Positions 13,001 to 22,725 of a stretch of DNA of 64,000 nt are shown here, piece after piece. The first letter of the stretch is position 1. Each line of letters opens with the position of its first letter. The notes below the pieces were generated by a model. It was not told where the DNA came from and ran no database searches. It was given only the letters and a program-made list of their open reading frames with translations. The DNA comes from Dipylidium caninum (Eukaryota; Platyhelminthes; Cestoda; Cyclophyllidea; Dipylidiidae), in NCBI GenBank assembly GCA_017562135.1, contig QEYB01000556.1, positions 620,001 through 684,000 of the forward strand. Direction: 5' to 3'. The translations under genes were made by a program, and so were the position numbers.

Positions 13001-16000
13001 TCTTATCATCCTTGCGCTATTCTGAAGGCCAAAATGAACCTGGCGGAGGGACGATTCGGCACCTCATGTCAAATGACGACAGAGAACTGGCCACTGGCAC
13101 AACTGCTATTTGGTCAGAAGCTCCCGTTGTTGAAGAGGAGGACTTCGATTTGCCATCTAAGCACTTTGACAACTTTAGAAAAGCTAGGGAGAGATCCAAA
13201 GCCAACGCCAGTCCACCGGTTCGCCGTTCGCAGTCGGAGTCCCCGGCATTAAGTGGAGAAAGTGCGTATCTGCTTGCTTCGGTAGCATCTTCGCAACTGG
13301 AAATGCAGTCACCCCTTCTGCTTAAATCCCTTACAACTAGGGAGTGCAGATACACAAACACAAGCGTTCGAAAAGGAGGCTGCGGGTAAAGCAAAAATGC
13401 GAGTTGATGAGGAGGCCACGCAGACGTGCGGGCCGTCGACCACGACAGAATCGCTCTCAACGACCTCGCTAGACGACACACTGTCGGCGCTACCCAATTC
13501 GGGTTTTACGGAACGCCACCGAGGCCGCCACCGGATGACGATCTTTAAGTTTACTGCCGCAGAACGTTCACGTCTCCAATCGGCCGAAGCTCGTCGGCGC
13601 GAGGCCATCAGGGCGGAAGAGCGCGAGCGAAAACGCCGCCATCGCTTGGCTCAGAATAAGCGAACACTTTACGAGCGCATCCGCGGAGTCAATAGTCAGC
13701 GTAAGACCTTCCATCTTATTTCCCTCATAGTCTACCCATGGATTTTGTTTAAAGTCTTCTGTGCGATAGTTACTTTAAAATATGTCCAAATATTTATGTT
13801 ATTTTTCAAATAAATTGCCTCTGAATAAGCGACAGAAAGCATGGACTTCGTTTAACGGCATATGCGGGGGATGCGAGCCACTTGCTTAACTTTTATCTGC
13901 TGCTCGCCAAAGTGGCTCACCAAGCTGCACTTGCGTAGGCTCGTCCTCTTCCCCGGCCCGTGTCAGATGGCCTAGCGAATGTGAATGTGCTAGTGACTGA
14001 CACTTTAGCCTAACACTTGTGGGCGACATTCACGGGTTCTCGGTCCTTTCGTGAAGAACTCCGAGGGCTACGCAACAAGTTGATACATTTTAGGGTTGGA
14101 GCAGTGTGTCCCCGAGAAATTGGCCAGTAAGTACGCCAATTTCAGACGATTATGCTACTCGCTGCTGTTGCACTACTCCTGACTCGCTATCTTTCCATTT
14201 CACCACTAGGCTTTGGAGCAATGCAGAAGGTTCGCCTGGAGCGTCCAGCCAGAGAACTGATGCTGCTGTGCATTTTACTCGGCAAACTGAAGCTGGCTGT
14301 CCTCTTTTGGGGCTATGAGAAGGCAGAGTTTATTGTCGTCATTTCTCCTTACGTTTCACTCAACCCCTAAAACATGGGACTCATTGGTTTTGAGAATACC
14401 ATTAAAACAAGGGAAACCGACGCGCAAGCAATTTTACATACCTTGTTTCTTTGTAGGAACCAATCGGTGGTGCGTTGTTTTGCACCTTACTTTTGGGGAA
14501 ACTCGCCGCAGTGTGCACAGACATATCGCAGAAGTTGGCTTTCGAACGCTATGCAAGGTCGGTTTCCCGTCCTCGCTGTCGGCCCACTCGTCTTTTGAGG
14601 GCGTCGTAGTTGACGCCTCAGAGTACTCGCCACCTGTGCTCAGATGCTTCCTAGTTTACTTCTCGTGTTGTCGGAGAAGTGGCATTTAAGGAAGGCTCAC
14701 AGCGCACTTAGAGTGCGTACAGCCTGCCTAAGCCGGTGTCTTCACTTGGTGCTTCCGTTTTAACATATTTATATTGCCGAATTGAAAAATTATTGCCGAA
14801 AGTTATCCTTTCTCTCACTTCTAAGTGTATTTATTCCACATTCATCAATCCACACAGTTTTACCTCGGGCTTTCTGATAGCTGAGTGGGTTTTTGCGCTT
14901 TTAAATCAATCCACCGATTAGTGACACGTAGTTGACAGTTGATAGGTCGTATGGCAAGTGTGATTGTAGGATTTTCGAGGGCAAGGCGGAGGAGGTGTTG
15001 GAGGCGTGTTACGCGGAGGACAATCGGCGGGCGAAGATGTTGCTTTACCGCAAATTGCAGGAGTACGGCCACAGCGCTGTGATTCGCCTGGCCGCACGCG
15101 GCGGCTGCATCCACTTCATGTCCCACCCGTGCTGTCAAGATTTTCTCTCCGAAGTTTGGATGGGAAAGCTCTCCTCCAAGACAACAACTTTCCAAGTAAT
15201 GTTTACCCTCTTCGCCACTTGACGCCATTTCCCAATAGTAGCGCCAGTGCCACATGACCTACTGGTGCTTTTCCCTTTTTAACAAGGAGGAAGAGGAGGA
15301 GGGGTTCTGCAACTATTAATTAATTATATCCACGCATTTCGTATTAACCTTCTTCAGCTGAAAGGTATCCTTTTTGTCTGGCACCTTATTGAGTAGGACT
15401 TATGAAAACAGCAAAATTTGAGAATACACCGTCTTCAGTGATTAACGTATACTCTGATCCGAGACAGTCGAGTGAAAAGTTAATGCACGCGCTACAATTG
15501 AAATTTCAACCTAAAATCCGTGCAACACGGGTCCGTGTTTTGCGCACCGCCTATCACCACCGAGTGCCTTGGTCTGCGCGGTTAGGCGACACTTTCTCGT
15601 GCAGAGCACCGCACAAGCTGCCACGAGGCGGCGCATCCCTTCTTCATTTACTCAATGGCAGCCTTGACATTTGGCCTTGTGTCTTCACCTCAAGCAGCGA
15701 CTGTCTTGACATTACAGCTCTTATGTGGCGCCGTCTTCGGCCTCGTCTTCCCCTTCGTTCTGCCTCAAGTAATGCCCTACGCACGCAACGACGCACAGAG
15801 GTCGCTCTCAGGCGTGGACGAGGTAAATGCATCGTTCCTCTAACCCAAGAAAAGAGCTGTTTAACGCAACGGTTTTTGGCCGTACCGAAGTGTTCATTAT
15901 ATGGGCAATTCGTCATATGTGACTGTCTTTCACTCAATCTATTTTGTCTCTGCCATGTCAAACATCCAGCCCGAGTGCAATGAAACGGAAGTGGACGATG

Positions 16001-19000
16001 ACCAGTACAACATCCAACTTGCTGACGGTCTCAGGAACCGGAAGGACGTCAAAAGGCGCGGGCCTCCGACAACCCTGCTGGCTGCACCGCGACGCTGGTA
16101 TCTGTCGCTACCATAGGCATCCTCAATGACCTTCTTTCTCTTTAGGTTTCGTAGACAAATGAAGGACATCACCCAGTACTACCATGCGCCTGTCACACGG
16201 TTCCTCTATAACACTGTGAGTTCACTCTTCCCATGCTTTCCCGGATAAAAAAGCGAAGTTGATGATCTCAAATGAAATACACACCAATCTTTGCCCCACA
16301 GGCTTGTTTGCTCCATGGTTGGTTTCAAATTCTTGGCTGATAAGCATCAGTCATGAAAACGCTCATAATTTTTAAATTCCTTCAAGGAATTGCCACCACC
16401 TACACCGGCCTTGAGTCAACTCTTCCTGCTATCTTCGTCTTTTAGATATTCTACGTTGCGTTTCTAACTCTATTCAGCAACATGATGCTTCAAAATTTGA
16501 AAATCTCCTACTCGATTCACGAGGGCCTCATTTTCACGATGGTTTTGGCTCTGTTACTGGAGGAACTCAAGCAAGTAGGTGATGAACACCTCGTGTCTGA
16601 TGTAAAATTGCCGGAATTCATCAATTTCCCTTACGTTAAACTAATAACAAGGGGAATCTGTGCCCTTCGTTAAATTTCACTCTGCCACGCATACAAACGA
16701 TTAATGAAGTCCTGCCTTCAATGCACTTCATTAAAAATAGAGTATTTTAATAGAATTGAAGAGATGCCACTGTGATTATAATGTCGTGAGTGGACTCTCA
16801 TTTGAGGCCTTCGGTCCGGGCGCCAGTCTGAAGGAATATTTGAGCGACGGGTGGAACAAATTGGACTGCGCCGCCATCGCGTTGTACCTCGGGGGCTTCG
16901 CGCTCCGCACTTTGGCCTACGTGCAGGTGCGCGACGTCGACCTGTTCGAGGCCAGAAGGCAGCTCCTCGAAGGCGGCGCGAGCTGTCTGTCGCCAGGTCC
17001 CCTCGTGGAGGTGCGTTCTCCCGACAAACGGCTCAGTCGACCCCGACTTCAACCTCCGTCTCTTCAACCGGGGGACACCGTTTTTTATTATTAGAATCTT
17101 CGAACCACGTGGAACAATTTGTCCGACCAGACCTTGTCATTCGAAAAACCCACCCGCGGAGTTCAGGTCGGCGCCCAAGCTCCTGGTCCGATGGCGACTG
17201 AGTGGGCCGAACAGTGCGCGGCAAGGCTCACCGTTGACCATCCGTACTTCCTTCTTGTCGAGGAGAGATTCACCCTCGCTCGCGTCATGTTTGCGCTCAG
17301 CCTCTTCGCCTTCTTCGTCCGACTGATGTATATTTTCAGCTTCAGTATTGTTCTCGGCCCAAAACTCATAATGATCAACCGCATGGTGAGCCGGGTGTGA
17401 CTTGTTTCCCCTAAGGTCTGCTTTTTGCCACCTACTTATCTGTAACTTTGTTTTCGTCTCAAATGGTCTACATTTCCAAGTTCGAGTCTATATGATCTCG
17501 TGGGCCTCTCTGGCCTCAATGGTCTGCCTTAAATAAAAATCAGTGTATTCTGAGTAGTTTTAATTTTTGTGATGACTTACCTGCATCGAATTAGGATTTT
17601 CTCCCTTCTGTGAACCACGACACACCGCAGTCGACTTATGGCACTGCCAAATAATTCGCACTTCCTTTAGGTGGTGAACGATCTCCTGCCATTTCTGCTC
17701 CTCCTAGTGGTAATTCAAGCGGGATATGGAGTTTCGTCTTTTGTCATTTCTTACCCGAACGGTTACTATACGCATTATTCTCGTGTTACCCTGTGTGAGT
17801 CCCCTGACTGTCCGTTTAACCTCACTATTTTACTCGTTTTTGCAACGCTACATTTTGTCCAATTCGATGCAGCGCGAAATACGACTATGAAGCGGATGAC
17901 AGCAGGGAAGATAGTCTATGAGTTCTTCATGACTGCCTACTTCCAAATGTTGGGCAACTTCGGACTTGACATTCTGGAGGGCGAAGGTAAGATGGCCATC
18001 CTGAAAGCCACGACATACGCTCACCATGCGGGTTGATTTTTTAGATTTTAGTAAAAATACTGGCAAGTTCGCGTTAAGGCATTCCACTTAATTGCTAAAA
18101 TACGCGCACAGATACTGTATGCAGCCACCGAAAGTGATTTGTTCACACCAAGCCCCAGCGTGGACGTGACAATGTTAGATCGGGCGTTTAAGGGGAAATA
18201 AGTGCCAACGCTAGGAGCCATCGTGCCCCTCCTAACCTCCGAGTCATGCCATCATCGGGGCCCTCGGCGCTCATGGCAGTCAGCAGCTCTCGGGTCGCGT
18301 CAATCGGGCGTCATCAGCGCCAATCTGGGCAAACGGACATCCGCTTTCCCCAGCCAGAGTCATTAATTTCCCTATTTGAGTGCAGATTTCACGGAAAGTC
18401 TCGAGAAGACTTCAACTTGTCAATTTCATTTCTTAACTCTCTTCTCGCAATTGACTTGATTGAAAAAACAGCATTTTTATTTGGTTATTCCTTTTTTGTA
18501 GACAGCGGCTGCAGAGATAGCGATCTATGCCCTCAGTTTTCGTCAAGAAAGCTTTCCATCGTCAGTCTAAGTTTTTTCATATTGCTGACGCAACTTCTTA
18601 TGCTAAATCTCCTTGTTGCAACCTTCACGTAAGTTTTCGAACAAAGCCATTTTCCGCGAGGGCTCCTTCCTAGCTCACTCGGTTTTCAAAAGGGGGACTC
18701 ATTAAGGTGGCAGAGAGGCAGTAATGTGGACTTTTGGCCGTTCAACTAATGCTTTAATTTTGATTGTCTGCCTATGCTGATCCTGTAGATCCACCTATTT
18801 CGAGATAGAGGGGTCGTCGACGTACTTCTGGAGTTATCAGCGTTATGAAATGATACAGGAATGCGTCGACAGACCTTCGGTCGCGCCGCCATTCACGTTA
18901 ATATGGTACGGAGGCGAGGTTTTGTACACCGCCATTCAGCACATTTTCGGCCTTTGTCCAGGCGTGGATGATTTCGAGCTGGAGGTCAGAGACGACCCGT

Positions 19001-22000
19001 TCTGTAAGAAATACCGTGCTTTTGTCTGAAAATAAGCTGGTAATTGACAAAATCTAAAAATCTAGGCGGAAAACATAATATCCATGCATTTCATTCGATT
19101 TGTGAGGTATTTTCTTGAGCATAACTTCTTAACCTTTGTGATGCACTAATTCTTCCCATCTCTTTTGGAAAAGTGGAAATAGTCCTTTTCTCGTAGGTAG
19201 GAATTTCAGAAAAAACTTGTCGTTGGAGTCAAAATTGATGAAGTGGGAGTTTATGAAGGCTCAAAATGTGCTGCGCTCGCAAATGGACTCCGACCTGTCA
19301 GTGTCGCGACGAAGCGAAGCTGCCCGGTCGACCATTGTCACCACCAGGGGCTTCAGGAGCGTTGGAGGCGGCATTGGCGTGGTGAGTGCAGCTGGGAGCG
19401 CCGCGGCGGGAGCAGCCGAGAAGCGGAGCAGCGCACTTTTCGGCGACCGCCTCCTCGAGGAAATGCCCTCCATCTTTGGCTCCGACTCGGAATTTATGGA
19501 GGAGAAGTTCTGTGCATTAAGCTCCCAGATCGAAAAATTTTCCAATTTCGAGGACCGCCTTGAGCGTATCGTCCGCACTATGAAGCGCATTGCCATAGGC
19601 CTCAGGAAACTTCAGAAGACGCAGGATCAGGTGGGAGTAGACCTTCATTTACCATAAATATATGCCCCTCACGAAGTCTTATTTCATGCGCATAGATGAT
19701 TGCCGCGCTTTTTGCGTGTCCCCTCGTAAAGTATATCTCTACTTAATTGCCGACGGGGAGGGCCACACGCACTCCCCCTGCAGCAGGCAGGGGCGGCTGT
19801 CCTGCGCTTAGGCTAACTCGCAAGTTGCTATATTTTATTATGTACCTCCTTCTTCCTTATACTTTCGTCCGCATGTTGGAAAGTAGAAGACTAATTTTGT
19901 GAGTAGTTGCTGTTTAATCTCATTACAAATTTTTTAACTGCAACTGAGGTTTATCACCTTCAGTGAGATAATGATCATTGTACTGTCAAATTTTTATCCC
20001 CTTGTGCGTTCCCAGGCTATGAAGCGTCTTGACGACTCGACCAGAGGGCGACTGGTTGGCACACGGAGGACAAGCGGTCCAGGAGGCGAGTCGACCTCCC
20101 CTCATTTCATCGGCAACGCAATAAGAGGTGCTGTGGAAATTCTCTCCACGCATTGTCAGGGCATCGAGGAGCAGATAAGGGAGAAGTATATCATGCACAT
20201 TGTTCTCTTCAGATCGTGTCACTCTGAGCTCAGTCGACGCACACTTTTTATTAATAAGTTAATCGGTTCTGTTGTGCTTCCTACAATTTAATCGATGCTA
20301 TACGGGGAGAATAACTGTACAGAGAAGGCCTATTGTGGCCTCGCCAGTGTTTCCTTAAGGCGAATCAAGTCGCTCGAAAGGGGAAGGACCTCCTGGTGCC
20401 GAGTGGGGCGATGTGCAGCCTTTCAGTCTGGAGCTCAAATCGTTGAACGCTGGCGCGTTAAACTCAAGCCCCAAACCAGGGTACAGTAAAAAGATCAAAT
20501 TGTCACAGCATTAAATTTGTCATTAGTTCTGCCGATAGATACGTTTGGGAAAGTTCTGCTGTCTTCGTTTCTTTGTGTACACCCACGTTTAGTAGACCAG
20601 GCTTTGGCCATTTTGCAAATCGCATTTGAACGGCAAAGTCGCGCCAACTGCGAAGGCCTCATCTTCGCCTCTTTAGCTCCCATTCATGAATGCATGCATA
20701 ACTCGGTGGAGTGAGGGTTGCGCAATTGCCGTCCTGGTCACAGTTAAAACTAATTTGCCTTCTCCTCAACAAGCAGCGCCCATTTCATTCCAGTGGGGGG
20801 CAATGGCCCTGACAAATCTACTGTGACAACTAGTAGGTCTACTGAAAAAGAAGGCTATCTTCGACAAATAACCTTTCAGTTGCCATCGCAGAGACCCGTC
20901 TGTAGTGTTTTACGTCAAAACAGTCAAAGTTAGGGCTTTTGCTACCCCCTGACTACATTTTCCCATTCTCTCCCCTGTTTTGGCTGCGCATTGAGAGCCT
21001 GTGCGCCACTGCCGTGTTGACTAACTCAGAGGCTTCCGAGAGCCCAGCCGACAGAGTGTCTGTGCCACCGCCAGCACAGCCCGGTCCACCCTCCCGGAAA
21101 CCCGAGGCAATGCCGCCTAGCGCAAATATCTACGAGCGCCTCATCTGCAGCCACCGACTTTGGCGTCTCGTCCCCTTCAATTTCGAGAGGCGTCCCGGCA
21201 TGCGTGTGAACATCCCTGACGTCATGGTTGCGTGGAAGGTGAGTGTATTCATCCGCCCTCCGGAGGGGTCGAAAGGGCTTGAGAACTCAGGGTCAATAAT
21301 GGGGGCTGTACTCCTTTTAGGCTCCTTACCCGGACTATAGGCCATTTGTTGCAAATACGGAAAGAATTGCCTATCCATATCCAGGAATCGAAGATGGACC
21401 TCAAGTGTAATTCCCGTTTCCTTTTTTACTTTGCTCGAAATTATTGGAACCATCGCCTTATGTTTCCTATGCTAATATTAACAGAATTTATAATGATGAT
21501 TTTTAGATTTTGGTCTTCTTCATACTCTTGAACTTTCCTCTGCCCCCCCCTCCCCCCCCTTTTTGCGTCTTATTTCATTTTGCACGGCTCGAGTGGTACA
21601 GCACACGGAATCGTTGAGTTCCTTGTTTCGTCTACCAACGGGGAGATTTAACACTTATCTTTCTATTTTGTCGTCAGCGATCCAACTGAACTTCAGTACA
21701 ACGCTTATGACCCCCTACAGGGGGTGTCTCGCCGCTGCCTGAGGGGACGAGTGCGCATATCTCGTGGGCCCTCGCCCCCCTGCGGTTTGCCCCTTAATCC
21801 CCGAGGTCGCTCGGGCTTGGGGGGGAGGGGCATGCTCCCGCACTGGGGACCCAATCATGTCGTTATTCTCGCCTTCACCCGAACCGGTGCATCGCCCGAC
21901 GATTTTCAGGTGGTCGTCCTCGATAGAGACCAAACCTCCTGCCTACCGTGGGTATGCAAATGCTCGAAGTTAATGCCTTAGCCGCTTTCGGTGATATGAA

Positions 22001-22725
22001 ATGTTACGACCACTTTTCATAAGTTCTTCGTAGACCATCGGGAATCATGCGACTTTCGAACTTGTTCTGCCAAAGTTATGCGCGACTTCTTACTTCGACG
22101 AACCAACAGTGTTTTCAGCAGCTCAACCTCAGAAGGGGAATCAGCTAAGGGCACTTTGCTCGCATCACTTACTGAAATGAACATCTCTTTGGTGTGTTTT
22201 ACTTGAAACGCCGTTAACAATATACGGCCATTCAAATTGTACTTTGGTCCAACAAGTTCCTTTTAACACTGCAGATTAATGACGACTTTTTGGATGACCA
22301 TTTGAACGCAGACCACGCTTGGATCGAGGCCGTGTGTATCAACTTCCACAGCAAGGACCACGCTCCCTTTCATACAGACGCCACGAAGGTAGTGCCTCCA
22401 TCTAACAAAACATGTGAAATACCGGCTGTCCTTGGGGAGGGGGACGAGTACTCGTTTTCAAATCATACGCGTCAGTCAGCAGCCTCATTGTGCTAGGCGA
22501 AGTAGGGTTGAGGGTTAAAGGTGGTAAAAGAATGCGCTTCCTTATTAGCAGTATATAATAATAGCTGGTAAAAATATTTAGCAACATTTTTTTTCTTTGT
22601 AGCTTTTCGTTGAGAGTCCACCCCTTGAGTCAGCGCGTTGGTATGACTTCAGAGGACCCATCAACCTTCGAGCCAGTCATGAGTCGCTTTTGATTCAGTT
22701 GTTACGACATCACAGCAAAGTATAG
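4080..22725 (+). CDS. TRPM: TRPM2-like / TRPM_PZQ-like cation channel with C-terminal NUDT9-H domain
   Basis: Melastatin-family TRP channel, a plasma-membrane tetramer passing Ca2+ and Na+. Exons, mostly joined by consistent splice phases: 4080?-4349, 5050-5224, 6906-7068, 7840-~8070, 9048-9239, 10009-10109, 10772-11109, 11584-11699, 11735-11884, 11951-12013, 12164-12374, 12600-12902, 13028-13261, 13341-13700, 14210-14322, 14457-14557, 14970-15195, 15718-15768, 15970-16097, 16146-16215, 16446-16574, ~16762-17010, 17095-17385, 17671-17761, 17873-17986, 18502-18628, 18789-19003, 19197-19630, 20016-20127, 21030-21238, 21321-21406, 21678-21951, 22024-22191, 22275-22388, 22603-22725 (TAG). This gives about 2,100 codons, longer than vertebrate TRPM2 mainly because of linker insertions. 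The true start is uncertain; ATG 4080 follows an acceptor-like CAG, so an upstream exon is possible. One exon (6906-7068) needs a 1-nt frame change. Flatworm orthologues are the praziquantel target. Confidence 0.9.
5417..5432 (+). repeat. (CA)n microsatellite
   Basis: Short CA repeat in the same TRPM intron. A second CA run of similar length lies at 9722-9740. Confidence 0.9.
6077..6127 (+). repeat. GGA/GAG-rich purine tract in a TRPM intron
   Basis: About 50 nt of imperfect (GGA)n with GAA interruptions, inside the intron between the exons ending at 5224 and starting at 6906. Confidence 0.9.
8289..8806 (+). other. TRPM: possible Ser/Pro-rich inserted exons in the TRPM MHR region
   Basis: Between the exon ending near 8070 and the one starting at 9048, two open stretches (8289-about 8540 and about 8672-8806) translate to Ser/Pro/Thr-rich sequence such as TTQPTPSGTVSMVPSRKP. 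The first ends at a perfect GC-type donor (AAG|GCAAGT); the second starts after TTTTCTAG. Their phases do not join cleanly in my reading, so they may be alternative exons or intron. Other TRPM channels have only a short loop here. Confidence 0.4.
12600..13700 (+). other. TRPM: long low-complexity linker exons in TRPM
   Basis: Three exons (12600-12902, 13028-13261, 13341-13700) joined by phase-1 introns of 125 and 79 nt encode about 300 residues rich in Ser, Pro, Thr, Glu and Arg. They sit between the MHR3-like exon and the helix exon at 14210-14322 (RELMLLCILLGKLKLAVLFW). No domain is recognised. The end is a basic, probably helical stretch with many Arg (around 13560-13670). Vertebrate TRPM2 has a much shorter disordered loop at this place. 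Confidence 0.75.
15970..18628 (+). other. TRPM: TRPM transmembrane domain S1-S6 and pore
   Basis: Pre-S1 and S1 lie in 15970-16215 plus 16446-16574 (IFYVAFLTLFSNMML). S2 ends with EELKQ. The S2-S3 region, 16762-17010, has DGWNKLDCAAIALYLGG. An unusual insert precedes S4 in 17095-17385 (FFVRLMYIFSFSIVLGPKL). S5 is in 17671-17761 (LPFLLLLVVIQAGYGV). The pore helix and filter are in 17873-17986 (AYFQMLGNFGLD), where TRPM2 has a FGQIP-type filter. S6 is in 18502-18628 (LLTQLLMLNLLVATF). The Ca2+ site of TRPM2/4/8 (Glu and Gln of S2, Asn and Asp of S3) is conserved as E..Q and N..D. Confidence 0.88.
18789..19630 (+). other. TRPM: TRP helix and C-terminal coiled coil of TRPM
   Basis: 18789-19003 encodes the TRP helix FWSYQRYEMIQECVDR followed by PSVAPPF. 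This is the TRPM signature (FWKFQRY...ERP...PPF), with Glu at 18859-18861 and Cys at 18862-18864, where schistosome TRPM_PZQ has Asp-Tyr. 19197-19630 carries KLMKWEFMKAQN (the WE...KEN-like motif of TRPM2), a Gly/Ala/Ser-rich spacer, and a heptad-like segment (EEKFCALSSQIEKFSNFEDR onward) predicted to be the tetrameric coiled coil. Confidence 0.85.
21030..22725 (+). other. TRPM: NUDT9-homology domain of TRPM, with degenerate Nudix box
   Basis: NUDT9-H binds ADP-ribose in TRPM2. Exons: 21030-21238 (RPGMRVNIPDVMVAWK), 21321-21406 (APYPDYRPF), 21678-21951 (LPLNPRGRSGLGGRGML then WGPNHVV), 22024-22191 (Nudix-box exon), 22275-22388 (DDHLNADHAWIEAVCINF, cf. DDPRNTDNAW of NUDT9) and 22603-22725 (LESARWYDF ... 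LRASHESLL, stop). All junction phases agree. In the Nudix exon the expected GG...E and REUxEE residues are replaced; the core reads AKVMRDFLLRR, so hydrolase activity is unlikely. Confidence 0.82.

Noticed and set aside
15402..15983. 193-codon open frame overlapping TRPM exons
   Set aside because: It is in the wrong frame relative to the TRPM exons 15718-15768 and 15970-16097, which fit homology and phase.
21951..22024. Loss of the Nudix-box exon
   Set aside because: An exon with correct phases (22024-22191) was found, so the domain is degenerate rather than deleted.
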